Positions 1-9,600 of a stretch of DNA of 64,000 nucleotides are shown here, in pieces. The stretch comes from Chitinophagaceae bacterium DXS (GTDB taxonomy: Bacteria > Bacteroidota > Bacteroidia > Chitinophagales > Chitinophagaceae). The stretch spans positions 4,534,363 to 4,598,362 of the forward strand of contig CP128386.1 of NCBI GenBank assembly GCA_030345135.1, written 5' to 3'. The notes beneath the pieces were generated by a model. The model was not told where the DNA came from. It searched no databases and was given only the letters and a program-made list of their open reading frames with translations. Position 1 is the first letter of the stretch. Each line of letters begins with the position of its first letter. A program made the position numbers and the translations under genes.

Positions 1-476
1 TGCAATTTTTCCCGTAGGGAATTAAGCTCAATAGAAATGATCGAATAGGGAATTTCATAGCCCGTTAGTGCTTTAACCAATGAAAGGGTTAATGTCCTAT
101 GGACAAGGAGAACATGAATTATTGACTTTTCTATTGAGCTATAAGCCCTACGGGCTATCGACACCAAGCGTACTGTCACCACCTTTTTGATGGTAATTAA
201 CCAAATTCCCTGGTGCCAATGACAGATTTTATAACAGTTGCAATTTTTCCCGTAGGGAATTAAGCTCAATAGAAATGATCGAATCGGGAACTTCATAGCC
301 CGTTAGTGCTTTAACCAATGAAAGGGTTAATGTCCTACGGACAAGGAGAACATGAATTATTGACTTTTCTATTGAGCTATAAGCCCTACGGGCTATCGAC
401 ACCAGATATACTGCCATTACCTTTTTGATTGTGGTTAACCAAATTCACTGGTCGGGATGACGATCCTGGCTTATCA
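1..476. repeat. Two tandem copies of a 238-bp structured repeat
   Basis: Two direct copies start at 1 and 239. Within copy 1, arms at 11-37 and 128-154 form an imperfect inverted repeat (23 of 27 positions pair) that begins with CCCGTAGGG and ends with CCCTACGGG. The equivalent arms in copy 2 are 249-275 and 366-392. Inside the loop are a TTAACC/GGTTAA hairpin (73-92) and a GTCC-TAT-GGAC hairpin (94-104). The copies differ at scattered bases and diverge more in their last ~70 bases. The tail of copy 2 (about 458-490) shares the word ATGACGATCCTGGCTT with the element at 60395-60656. No convincing protein is encoded; a 62-codon frame at 229-417 is only the repeat read through. It is probably a dispersed palindromic element or structured RNA of unknown role. 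Confidence 0.8.
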
Positions 477-577
477 ACAAGCAATCACAACATTCCGCTA
501 ATTTTGAATTTTTACTTTGCCTTATCCCTCACGCCTCAAGCCCGACACCTGATGCCTGACACCTGATACCTCACGCC

Positions 578-2023
578 TTACAGCTTCTCCCTCAACCTCA
601 ACCTGCTATTCTTCTTCCCGTATCCAAAATAAATGGCAAAGCCTATCGCAAGCCAAACGATCAATCTGATCCATGTATCAGCAGGAAGAGAAACCATCAT
701 TACGAGACAGGTGATAATACCCAGAATAGGTACCAACGGAACAAAGGGCGTTCTGAACGGACGATGAACGTCAGGCTGTTGCTTACGAAGTATAAGTACT
801 CCGGCACAAACCATAATAAAGGCCAACAGGGTGCCGATGCTTGTCATTTCACCAACGACACTTATCGGTACCAGTCCTGCAAACAGGCTGATAAAAATGC
901 AAAGCACAATATTTGATCTTGCAGGTGTTTGAAACTTAGGATGCAATTGAGAAAAGGTTTTGGGCAACAAACCATCGCGGCTCATGGAATAAAATACACG
1001 TGACTGGCCAAGAAGATCAACCAATATCACCGATGTGTAGCCGATAAGTATGGCCACAATCACAGCCTGGCTTAGCCATGCATACGGTGTTTTTTGTATA
1101 GCTACCGCAACAGGTGCGGCACTGTTTTTAAATTCTGTGTAGTTGGCCATTCCCGTCATAACATAGCCAAACAACACAAACAATATTGTACATATCAGCA
1201 ATGAACCGATGATGCCGATGGGCATGTTGCGTTTTGGGTTTTTAGTTTCCTGCGCCATGGTGGCAACAATATCAAATCCAATAAATACGAAGAAAACAAC
1301 ACCAGCGCCACGTAATACACCGCTCCAGCCAAATTCGCCAAATTTGCCGGTGTTTGCCGGTATGTAAGGATGATAGTTGGCCGGATCTATATAGTTCCAT
1401 CCTAAGGCAATAAACACCAATACAACGCCCACTTTAAGTGCAACAACAATGATATTAAATAACGCTGATCCCTTTGTGCCTCTGATAATTATTGCGGTGA
1501 TGAGCGCGATGATTAAAACTGCAGGCAGATTAATAATGCCATGAATAATTTCTCCATTGGCTAACGTAACACTTTCAAATGGAGATTGAACAAATTGTGC
1601 AGGCAAATGAATGTTGAATTTTGCGAGGAACTTAACCAGGTATTGCGACCAGCTGATGCCTACCGTGGCTGCGCCAACAGAGTATTCAAGTACCAGGTCC
1701 CAGCCAATGATCCAGGCAAACAGTTCGCCCAGTGTTGCATATGCATAAGTATAAGCACTTCCTGCAACAGGAACCATAGATGCAAATTCCGCATAACATA
1801 AGGCGCTGAATGCGCAACCAACTGCGGCAACAACAAATGACAGCGTTACCGCCGGCCCGGCATTGTTCGCCGCGGCAATGCCTGTTAATGAGAATAACCC
1901 GGCGCCAATAATTACACCTATACCAATAGCAACCAGGTTAATTGCTCCGAGGCTTCTTTTTAAAGTTAGTTTTCCTGTTTCTGCAGCTTCCTGCTGCAGC
2001 ATTTCCAATGACTTCTTCAACAT
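578..2023 (-). CDS. APC-superfamily amino-acid permease
   Basis: A 481-residue inner-membrane transporter with about 12 hydrophobic segments. The conserved first-helix motif GVIIGAGLF lies at about residues 36-44, followed by alternating hydrophobic helices typical of the cationic-amino-acid-transporter type branch of the APC superfamily (YfnA-like). Its likely role is proton-coupled amino-acid uptake; the substrate cannot be read from sequence. The N-terminus (MLKKSLEMLQ...) and the C-terminus rich in Arg/Lys are both predicted cytoplasmic. The start codon at 2023 follows a terminator-like hairpin by only about 18 bases, so the transcript leader may carry an attenuator. The upstream gene on the same strand is a VOC protein and no functional link is apparent. 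Confidence 0.9.
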   Translation of the reverse strand: MLKKSLEMLQQEAAETGKLTLKRSLGAINLVAIGIGVIIGAGLFSLTGIAAANNAGPAVTLSFVVAAVGCAFSALCYAEFASMVPVAGSAYTYAYATLGELFAWIIGWDLVLEYSVGAATVGISWSQYLVKFLAKFNIHLPAQFVQSPFESVTLANGEIIHGIINLPAVLIIALITAIIIRGTKGSALFNIIVVALKVGVVLVFIALGWNYIDPANYHPYIPANTGKFGEFGWSGVLRGAGVVFFVFIGFDIVATMAQETKNPKRNMPIGIIGSLLICTILFVLFGYVMTGMANYTEFKNSAAPVAVAIQKTPYAWLSQAVIVAILIGYTSVILVDLLGQSRVFYSMSRDGLLPKTFSQLHPKFQTPARSNIVLCIFISLFAGLVPISVVGEMTSIGTLLAFIMVCAGVLILRKQQPDVHRPFRTPFVPLVPILGIITCLVMMVSLPADTWIRLIVWLAIGFAIYFGYGKKNSRLRLREKL

Positions 2024-2041
2024 GCCAGATAATGTTCATAT

Positions 2042-2071
2042 AAAAAAAGCCTTTCATAATGAATGGCTTTT
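2042..2071 (-). terminator. Intrinsic terminator or attenuator before the permease start
   Basis: On the minus strand a stem AAAGCC...GGCTTT extends through an additional ATTCAT/ATGAA stem with one mismatch and is followed by seven U residues. It sits 87 bp after the VOC stop codon and 18 bp before the permease ATG. It may terminate the VOC transcript. However, a permease promoter cannot fit in the remaining 18 bp, so transcription of the permease probably reads through it, which makes attenuation possible. Confidence 0.6.
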
Positions 2072-2097
2072 AGAAATTAGTTGTTCGTTACAGGCGG

Positions 2098-2105
2098 CAA
2101 ACATA
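2098..2105 (-). promoter_or_regulatory. Candidate -7 promoter element TATGTTTG
   Basis: The minus strand reads TATGTTTG, which fits the Bacteroidota -7 consensus TAnnTTTG. It lies about 75 bp upstream of the permease ATG and upstream of the hairpin at 2042-2071. No clear -33 TTG was found at the usual spacing, so the call is tentative. Confidence 0.35.
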
Positions 2106-2157
2106 CGACAAAAAATGATAGTCTAGTTAATTGGTAGAGATTAAAAAGTTTTGTGTG

Positions 2158-2568
2158 TTATGGTTGCGGGGGCATGTCGCTTTCGTCCATATAAAAAATC
2201 TCCCACAAATGGCCGTCAGGGTCTTCAAATGAGCGGCTATACATCCAGCCATCATTTTGGGTGTCTTTTGGTGAAGTTCCACCTGCTTTAATAGCATTAT
2301 CAACTATATCGTCCACCTTGCTTTTGTTATCAACCGACAAAGCCATTATTGCCTCAATATTTTTTGAAGAATCACAGATTTCTTTTTTTGTAAAGGTTTT
2401 GAAAAAAGGTTCTGTCAGAAGCATTGCAAATATGTCTTCGCTAATGATCATGCACGTGGCATTTTTATTTGTGAATTGCGGGTTGAACATAAAGCCAAGG
2501 GCCGTAAAGAATTGAATCGATCTGTCCAGGTCTTTCACCGGGATGTTTACATAGATTTGTGTTGCCAT
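2158..2568 (-). CDS. VOC (glyoxalase/bleomycin-resistance-like) family protein
   Basis: A 136-residue single VOC-fold protein. It begins ATQIYVNIPVKDLDRSIQFF, the typical first beta-alpha unit, and ends with the family signature PDGHLWEIFYMD, where the Glu is a usual metal ligand. Two such beta-alpha-beta modules make one metal-binding site, and members range from dioxygenases to resistance proteins. The protein has no signal peptide, so it is cytoplasmic. It is encoded on the minus strand, divergent from the VOC-GNAT gene 155 bp away. The substrate is unknown; the assignment to the superfamily is firm and the function is not. Confidence 0.85.
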   Translation of the reverse strand: MATQIYVNIPVKDLDRSIQFFTALGFMFNPQFTNKNATCMIISEDIFAMLLTEPFFKTFTKKEICDSSKNIEAIMALSVDNKSKVDDIVDNAIKAGGTSPKDTQNDGWMYSRSFEDPDGHLWEIFYMDESDMPPQP

Positions 2569-2723
2569 AAGTGTTGTTTTTAGATTGATAAAGCAAATTT
2601 ACTTTCAGCAAAAATGAATGAAGCTGTGTTGATCCGACCATTTGACGGGTAGATTGCGACAACCATAAAAATATTCTCAGCAAGCATATAACCGATATTA
2701 TTTCCAGTGCTAAAACGCGTACT

Positions 2724-3551
2724 ATGAGAAATGGAGACGCTAATGCAGGACCGGTTCTCTCTCACGCCGAACCGGTGATGGCTGTAAGAGATGTGGAAGA
2801 AACCATTCAATACTGGCAGAAAGTGTTGGGTTTTCCCAATAAGTGGACCTGGGGAGACCCGCCTGATCATGGAGGCGTTTCCTGGCAAAAGGTGTTTGTG
2901 CAGTTTCATAAGGATGAGGAGCGGGCAGCAGCTTCAAAAGGCAATATTGTCTGGATCCGTGTGCAGCGAATTGCCTTACTTTATGCAATTCATCAGCAAA
3001 AGAATGCCGACATTATAGAACCACTTAAGGCTGCTTCTTACGGGTTTTCAAGGTATATTATCCGCGATATCAATGGTTACATGATCCATTTTGCAGGACC
3101 TTATGAAGAACGGGAAACGGGGCCAGCCAAACTTCCTGAAAACATACAAATTGTTGCCAGGGTGCCAACTGAAGAAGAGGCTCGCGCACTGTCTTCATCC
3201 ATTGGGTGGCGTTATTCATCGCCTTCAGGCAACGGTAATCCGGCACCGTTACCGGTGGTGTTTGCAGTAGTTGCAGAAAACTCAGATGATGGCACCGTTG
3301 TTGCATCAGCACTGTTATTAGGCGATCAGCGCAGCTTTTATTACATAAAAGATGTAATGGTTCATCCTGACTGGCAGGGCAGGCGTATTGGCACCGCATT
3401 AATGATTAAGATAAACAACTGGCTCGATAGAAATGCCACCAATCATTCACTGGTCGGATTATTCGCAAAAGAAACACTTGAACCATTTTATCAGCAGTTC
3501 GGTTTTAGCCAGGCGTTTGCTATGCTGAGGTATATTGAAAGGGAGGAATAA
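2724..3551 (+). CDS. VOC domain fused to a GNAT N-acetyltransferase
   Basis: A 275-residue two-domain cytoplasmic protein. Residues about 14-127 form a VOC/glyoxalase-like module (EPVMAVRDVEETIQYWQKVLGF at the start, then DINGYMIHFAGPYEE at the end). Residues about 140-272 form a GNAT acetyltransferase with the acetyl-CoA motif VHPDWQGRRIGTALM (about 213-227, Q/RxxGxG/A type). GNAT enzymes transfer acetyl from acetyl-CoA to an amine, and VOC modules often bind small molecules or metals, so the fusion could be a resistance or small-molecule-modifying enzyme. That is inference. The ATG at 2724 is the first in-frame start with a full VOC domain. It is divergent from another VOC gene, and the two may share the intervening promoter region. 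Confidence 0.8.
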   Translation: MRNGDANAGPVLSHAEPVMAVRDVEETIQYWQKVLGFPNKWTWGDPPDHGGVSWQKVFVQFHKDEERAAASKGNIVWIRVQRIALLYAIHQQKNADIIEPLKAASYGFSRYIIRDINGYMIHFAGPYEERETGPAKLPENIQIVARVPTEEEARALSSSIGWRYSSPSGNGNPAPLPVVFAVVAENSDDGTVVASALLLGDQRSFYYIKDVMVHPDWQGRRIGTALMIKINNWLDRNATNHSLVGLFAKETLEPFYQQFGFSQAFAMLRYIEREE

Positions 3552-3590
3552 TGCCGGAGTAGGTCAATGTGCATTTTAATACCAGTCATG

Positions 3591-3917
3591 CTTCTATACA
3601 ACTAGTGAATAGTCAATGGTCAATGGTGAAGGTCCGGGCTGGCTAAGTAAATGTAAAGTCGTTTAAGTGCAATTATTATCGCAGGCAAAATTCTTATTTG
3701 CTCTATATGCCTTCTATACAACTGGTGAATAGTGAATGGTCAATAGTGAAGGGTACAAACTCGTTGAGTAGGTACAGCCGGCTCTAGTCAACATTGGCCG
3801 GCGTGTAAGGCCTTATATTCCCTTACATGCCTTATATGGTTTAAAAAACTTCGCTTCGGTCAGCTTTTGGCTTTAAGCTTTAGGCTTTAGGCCAGTTGTT
3901 TATAGAGAAACGTTGGC
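3591..3917 (+). repeat. Dispersed long repeat, copy A (interrupted)
   Basis: Positions 3591-3711 and 3831-3917 match the two halves of a repeat that is continuous at 36098-36306 and present in reverse orientation at about 23715-23906. The first half starts CTTCTATACAACTAGTGAAT and contains GGCTAAGTAAATGTAAAGTC. The second half contains TTAAAAAACTTCGCTTCGG, then runs of CTTTAGG/CTTTAAG words and CGTTGGC. Copy A is interrupted by a ~119-bp segment that begins with a partial duplication of the repeat's own start (3711-3757). Confidence 0.8.
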
Positions 3918-3960
3918 ATGGCCGACACCTTGGTTATATGTTAATTGTAAAACCAATCAT

Positions 3961-4107
3961 ATGCGTTTGCCTGTAAATGTAACCTTGCTTGATTTCAGCA
4001 CAAACCCTGATTTGCCAAGGTATATTTTTTATATTGTCATATTTAGTTTGATCGCGGTGATTGCGATCAGGGCGATCAGGAAAAGAAACAGGAAAAACAA
4101 TGTGTAG
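3961..4107 (+). CDS. Possible small single-span membrane protein
   Basis: A 48-codon frame (MRLPVNVTLL...) with one hydrophobic segment, about residues 17-38 (RYIFYIVIFSLIAVIAI), followed by a strongly basic tail (RKRNRKNNV). That composition is what a positive-inside single-pass micropeptide would show. A longer frame in the same phase begins at 3913 inside the dispersed repeat, so the internal ATG is preferred. No clear ribosome-binding site and no recognised family. It may be a chance frame next to repeat DNA. Confidence 0.3.
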   Translation: MRLPVNVTLLDFSTNPDLPRYIFYIVIFSLIAVIAIRAIRKRNRKNNV

Positions 4108-4216
4108 GCTGGGCTTTTCTATTTAGCCTGTCGTATTTAACCCTCAAAAAGACGTCATCATACCCCTGCTTGTTTGAAATTGGTTGCAAACTTTGTTACA
4201 CAAAAAAATTATTGTC

Positions 4217-4654
4217 ATGGACTTTACAATCACCATCAATGCACCCAGGGAGAAAGTCTGGAACACGCTCTGGGATGATGCAACTTATCGCAAGTGGACA
4301 TCCGCATTTGCCGAAGGTTCCAGGGCCGAAACAGATTGGCAGGAAGGAAGTAAAATACTCTTTCTGGACGGAAAAGGAGAGGGTATGGTTTCTGTCGTTG
4401 CCGAAAGCAGGCCCAACGAATTTATGTCTATCAAGCATCTTGGAATTGTGAGTGGAGGTGTTGAAAGTATAGACAGCGACGAAGCCAAACAATGGGCCGG
4501 CGCACTCGAAAATTATACGCTCGTAAACGAGAATGGCAAAACTCAATTGCATGTTTCAATGAGTGGTGCTGAAATTCCTAAAGAGTTTGAAGACTATTTT
4601 AAAAATACCTGGCCAAAGGCGTTGGATAAGTTGAAAGAGCTGTCAGAGCAATAG
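4217..4654 (+). CDS. SRPBCC (START/Bet v1-like, AHSA1-type) protein
   Basis: A 145-residue cytoplasmic protein starting MDFTITINAPREKVWNTLWD, the first strand and helix of the SRPBCC fold. The middle carries the W-x-E-G-x-K and MSIKHLG strands usual in AHSA1/CalC-type members, and the protein ends in a long C-terminal helix (FKNTWPKALDKLKELSEQ). The fold encloses a hydrophobic pocket for small ligands; the ligand here is unknown. An in-frame ATG lies 33 bp upstream at 4184, but the family's N-terminal strand starts at 4217, so that start was chosen. It appears monocistronic, with repeat-rich DNA on both sides. Confidence 0.8.
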   Translation: MDFTITINAPREKVWNTLWDDATYRKWTSAFAEGSRAETDWQEGSKILFLDGKGEGMVSVVAESRPNEFMSIKHLGIVSGGVESIDSDEAKQWAGALENYTLVNENGKTQLHVSMSGAEIPKEFEDYFKNTWPKALDKLKELSEQ

Positions 4655-4669
4655 CACTCAAAGGCCAGT

Positions 4670-4850
4670 ACAAATACGAATTACGAAGTACGAAGTACGT
4701 TGGTTCGGAAAGGCTCACTGGTTTGAACACGCAGCTGTGCTTTAAGTACGAGGTACGTTGGTTGGGAAAGGTTCACTGATTTGAGCACCCGCTAGACTTT
4801 ATGAATGAATTATAAAATGCGAAGTACGTTGATTTGTATTACAAGGTTTG
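4670..4850. repeat. Short direct repeats with GTACGTTGGTT words
   Basis: The word GTACGTTGGTT followed by a similar ~25-bp tail occurs at 4695 and 4753, and a degenerate form occurs at 4816. Surrounding words such as ACGAAGTACGAAGTACG belong to the same GTACTTCGTA-type repeats seen at 5020-5050, 17920-18015 and 43190-43810. No gene is seen here. Confidence 0.6.
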
Positions 4851-4910
4851 ATATTAGAACTGTCTTAAATTAATTAAGTACTTCTTCGTTCGTACTTCAA
4901 AAACAAAAAA

Positions 4911-4935
4911 GGGGCCGGTTATTTAAACCAGCCCC
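4911..4935 (-). terminator. Intrinsic terminator of the susCD operon
   Basis: A stem of GGGGC(C)GGTT paired with AACC(A)GCCCC closes a short loop, with one internal mismatch. On the minus strand it is followed by TTTTTTGTTTTT. It lies 115 bp beyond the susD stop codon and is the natural end of the 9845-to-5051 transcript. Confidence 0.75.
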
Positions 4936-5050
4936 TCTTCGTATAATATAACCCAATTGCCAATTCTAAATTGATAGTTTTTGAAAACTGTTAAGAAAAA
5001 AGACGGTATACAAAATTAGGTACTTCGTACTTCTGACTTCGTACTTGCTG

Positions 5051-6628
5051 TTAGTATCCCGGATTTTGCTTGTCAATCCCACCTTCTCCCAGTTTCGGAT
5101 TATTATCAATTTCCTGTTGTGGTATCGGAAGCAACTCATCTCTTCCCTTTCTGAAATAAGGCAACGGATCTGTTGTGTAGTAGCCTTTTTTGCGCCATCT
5201 TATAATGTCTATGTTGCGAAGTTCTTCATCACCTAATTCCACGGTTCTTTCATGCATAATGGCTTTGGTAACCTGGTCCTTGGTTCCGGTTGGAAATTGA
5301 GCTGTGGGATAGTGTGGCATTTTCACTGTGGCCCTGTCTCTAACCTGGTTCAAATATGCTACGGCATTAGCGGTACCGCCTGTTTCGTTTTCACATTCAG
5401 CCAGCATCAGTAAAACTTCGGCATAACGAATGATACGCTGGTTATTGCCGGCGGGATGGAAAGATGCCTGGGCAAGGCTCTGTTTGTAGATCATCATAAA
5501 CTTGCGCCAGCTTACCTTCTTTGTAACTCCGTTTACAACCGAAGCATTACCGTTCTGCATGCCATCTGTTAAAACATCCTGATCATTATTGAATTTGTCG
5601 CCTGTTTCGTATACAGTCACTTTATAACGGGGGTCAGTTTTTGTTGCGCCTGTTGCGGTATTTTCAAATTCGTTCAGGAATCTGTTGGAAGGGATCAGGT
5701 TTCTCCATGCAACAGGGCAGTATTCCTGGTTGCGTACAGTTGCCTGTGCGTTGCCGGATCCGTCACCTGTATAACCCCAGTCAAAAGCATTGTCACCTTT
5801 ATCGAAATAAACAGCTTCCCAAATGGATTCAGGGTTGAACTCAGTTTCTTCAATAAAATTATCTTCATAGTTATCTACCAGGTGATACAGGCCCGAAGAA
5901 GTAACCTTTAACAAGGCTGTTTTAGCTGCGGCATAATCGCCTTTCTGCATATTCACTCTGCCAAGCATTGCATTCGCAGCACCGGAAGTAACTCTGCCAA
6001 GGTCTGAAGTACCGTAACTCGGGCTGAGTACCCCTGCAGCATCGTTAAGATCCTGGAGGATTTGTGTATAGATGGCATCTTCTGACACGCGTGACTGAAA
6101 CTGGTCGGGAGCAGATACAACCTGTGTGTACAAAGGAACAGGTCCCCACATGCTCACCAATTCAAAATAAGCCCATCCGCGGAAGAATTTTGCCTGGGCA
6201 ACACATTGATCGCGCACAGCATCATTATCTGTAACATTGGCTGCACTTCCTATCACAGCATTTGAACGGTGAATTACTGTAAACAATCCGTTCCATACAC
6301 TGTTCATTACGGAATTATCAGAAGTGGTTGCACCGTTTAATATTTGGGCACGTGGCACTTCCAGCTGACCGCCGCCAGATGATACATCATCGCTTCTGCA
6401 ATCATGCAGAAAGAACCATTCGCGTCCAACCAGGCCGCCACCATGAAAAACAGAATAGATGGCGTTGGTGCCTTTCTGCAATTCGTCTGCATTTTTAAAA
6501 TAGCTATCCAGTGTTATATAACTGGGATTGCTTTTATCTAATTGTTTATTACACGCTATAATTAAGGCGGTTGATATTAAACAGGCAATTACAGCGCTCC
6601 GGTAAAAAGTTGTTTTTTTCATGATCAA
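5051..6628 (-). CDS. SusD/RagB-family glycan-binding lipoprotein (glucuronoxylan-type locus)
   Basis: A 525-residue surface lipoprotein. The N-terminus has a hydrophobic signal and a lipobox LIIAC with Cys26 as the probable lipidated residue. The body shows the SusD family layout: helical TPR-like segments (GWAYFELVSMWGPVPLYTQVV) and the C-terminal RagB signature (INTVRxR-like YLNQVRDRA, HERTVELGDEELRNIDIIRWRKKGYY, ending LLPIPQQEIDNNPKLGEGG). SusD proteins cap the SusC porin and bind oligosaccharides. It follows susC with a 31-bp gap in one operon. The neighbouring xylan enzymes suggest a glucuronoxylan-derived ligand, which is inference. Confidence 0.9.
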   Translation of the reverse strand: MIMKKTTFYRSAVIACLISTALIIACNKQLDKSNPSYITLDSYFKNADELQKGTNAIYSVFHGGGLVGREWFFLHDCRSDDVSSGGGQLEVPRAQILNGATTSDNSVMNSVWNGLFTVIHRSNAVIGSAANVTDNDAVRDQCVAQAKFFRGWAYFELVSMWGPVPLYTQVVSAPDQFQSRVSEDAIYTQILQDLNDAAGVLSPSYGTSDLGRVTSGAANAMLGRVNMQKGDYAAAKTALLKVTSSGLYHLVDNYEDNFIEETEFNPESIWEAVYFDKGDNAFDWGYTGDGSGNAQATVRNQEYCPVAWRNLIPSNRFLNEFENTATGATKTDPRYKVTVYETGDKFNNDQDVLTDGMQNGNASVVNGVTKKVSWRKFMMIYKQSLAQASFHPAGNNQRIIRYAEVLLMLAECENETGGTANAVAYLNQVRDRATVKMPHYPTAQFPTGTKDQVTKAIMHERTVELGDEELRNIDIIRWRKKGYYTTDPLPYFRKGRDELLPIPQQEIDNNPKLGEGGIDKQNPGY

Positions 6629-6659
6629 TTTTTTTGCATTTCAAAAATGAATACCTGTT

Positions 6660-9600
6660 TTAAAATCCTACCTGTAAACCGATTTGGAAAGATCTGGCCG
6701 CCGGATATTGACCATAGTCAATACCGTTGGTAAGTGTTGTGTTTTTAGAACCGATTTCAGGATCCCAACCTTTATAACTTGTAAAGGTCAGCAGGTTTTG
6801 AGATGCCACATAAACTCTGAAACTTGCCACTGTGCCTTTCGTAATATTGCGCAGTGTAGAAGCCGGAATGTTGTAACCCAGTATAATATTTTTGAGCCTC
6901 AAATAAGAACCATCTTCAATCCATCTGCTGGAAACACGCACGTTCTGATTGGGGTCTCCACTAATCGCTCTCGGAATATTTGTGTTGGTGTGTGATGAGG
7001 TCCATGCATCAAGCACTTCAACTCCCGCGCCAAACAAACGGGCCATACCTTCGCGCAGTACACGTGTACCATCATATATTTTGTTGCCGGAAACACCCTG
7101 AAAAAAGAGAGACAGATCAAAGTTATTATAGGTTGCACTATAGTTCAAAGCGTAAGAGAATTTTGGTATATAGCTGCCGAGGAATGTGCGGTCATCAGCA
7201 GTAATTTTTCCATCATTATTCAGGTCCTTGAACTTAAGGTCACCGGCTGAGGTTGATTTTGTAGGATCGGTGCCAGATATCTGTGTCGGGCTCTTGCTTA
7301 CTTCATCCTGGCTTTGGAAAATGCCATCAACAACATATCCGTAGAATGATTGAATCGGCTGTCCCGCAACAGTTCTTGTGATGTTGCCATTACCAAAGTC
7401 AGCATCAGCACCCGCGTCAATAGTTGCATTCGGCGTGTTCAGATTTAAGATCTTGTTTTTGATAAAGCCGATATTACCGCTTAAGGTCCAGGTAAATTTG
7501 CCTGACGTTTTATTGTACGCAGCCTGAATATCAACACCTGAATTTTCCATGGCTGCTGCGTTCAGTTGAGAACCAGCGCCGCCAAATCCAAAACTGGAAG
7601 GTGTTGGAATGGTAAGTATCAGGTTGTCTGTTTTTCTTTTGTACCACTCAGCAGTAATAGTCACTTTATTTCTCCATAAACCGAGGTCAATGCCCAGGTT
7701 AAGCTGTTTTGTTTTTTCCCACTCAAGACTGCTGCTTGCTAACTGGTTGTAGTAAGAAGCGTTACCGGTGCTAAGTGTATTGCCGAAAGGATAGGTGGCT
7801 CCGTTAGCCTGTACAACAGCCTGCCAGGGATATTCGTTTGCAAGAATAGAGTTTTGCAGTGCAGGGAAAATACCAATGGCATTTAAGCCGGTAATGCCCC
7901 AGCCCCCTCTTAATTTTAACTCTGAAATTGTTGGGATCTGCTTCATGAAACCTTCCTGGTCAACTCTCCAGCCTGCAGAAAACGATGGGAAATTCTGGTA
8001 CTTCTTTCCCGGTGCCCACACTGATAAACCATCCCGGCGTATAGCGCCACTCAGCAGGTATTTGCCTGCGAATTCATAATTGATTCTTCCGATCAAAGAT
8101 GTAATAAGTGTTGCTGTTCTTGTTGAAAATGCTGTCACATTTGTTGCGCCTGTAAGTGTTTCTACATCGTTACTGCTTTGGTTGCCTGTTTGATTTTCGC
8201 CAAAGTTTTTACCATCCTGGTTTTCGAATACGGCGATAGCGTTAACATGGTGTTTGCCAAATGTTTTATCAAATGTCAACTGTTCAGTATACAATAGTGT
8301 GGTTCTGTTAGCGCGTTGATCGGTGATAGTAGCAACGGTAGCATTCCTTCCTTTATCATTGAAGATAGGGCTGAACTGATGCTGATATTGGCTTGCATAG
8401 TCTGCTCCAAAAGTTGATCTGAAATTCAACCATGGTGTAAAGTTTACCTGCACATAAGCGCTACCCAGTAGCTTAAGGGTCTGACGGTTAGCATCGCCTA
8501 ACAACAACGCGTCTTCAACCGGATTGGTAGGATCTGCACCATCTACACTGTTTTCAGCATTGCGGTAACCTCCCAAAGTAGTTGGATCACGTACCGGTAA
8601 ATAGGGGAGCGATCTTACAACGTTTGCGATCCTTGTTCTGTTACCGCCAGTGTTATCATATCTCTGTTTGGAATAAGAAAGCAAAAGATTTTCACCAACG
8701 GTGAACACCTTGCTGATGTTGTGATCTGCATTAACTCTGAAATTACCGCGCTGGTAATTTACACCCTGTGCAATACCATCTTGTTTAAAATAACCACCCG
8801 ACATATAATATCTGGATCTGTCATTACCCCCACCTACAGAAAGGTTGCTTTGCGTGATCATTCCATTCTTGAAATACTCATCCTGCCAGTTGGTATTTGT
8901 CTGCGCGTAAGTCTGCGTGGTACCTTCATATATAGGCGAATTAAAGTTTGCATCCTGTAATCTTGGAGGCTTAGCAATGCCCGCCGCGCCATTCAGTGCG
9001 CGCTCATATTGCAGGTATTGATTGGTATTTAATAAGTCAACTTTTTTCCATGGACTTTGAACACCAATATAACTGTCCAAATACACATGCGCCTTACCAT
9101 CTCTGGATCCTTTTTTTGTAGTGATGATGATAACGCCGTTGGTAGCGCGTGAACCATAGATAGCCGCGGCACTCGCATCTTTCAATACTTCTACGGATTG
9201 GACATCTTTACTGTCAAAGTTGGCAAGATTACCTGTAGGTATACCATCAACTACATATAAGGGATCGGATGCGTAGCTGATTGAACTGATCCCGCGGATC
9301 CTCACAATGGGATCAGTGCCCGGTGCTCCGTTGTTGGTAACGGTAACACCTGCAACACGTCCCTGTAACGCACCCTGTACACTTGCTACAGGTAATTCAT
9401 TGATGGTTTTACCTGTAACTGAAGCTACCGAACCGGTTAATGAACTTTTCTTTTGCGTACCATAACCAATTACAATAACCTGTTCCAGCGATTGAGTCTC
9501 AGGCCTGAGGCTTATATCATACTGTTCACCGCTGCCAACTTTTATTTCGTTCACAGTATAGCCAACATAGGTGAAAGTAAGTATGTTGCCTGAGTTTGCG

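Noticed and set aside
229-417. 62-codon minus-strand frame
   Set aside because: It is the second copy of the structured repeat read through; there is no start context and no family resemblance.
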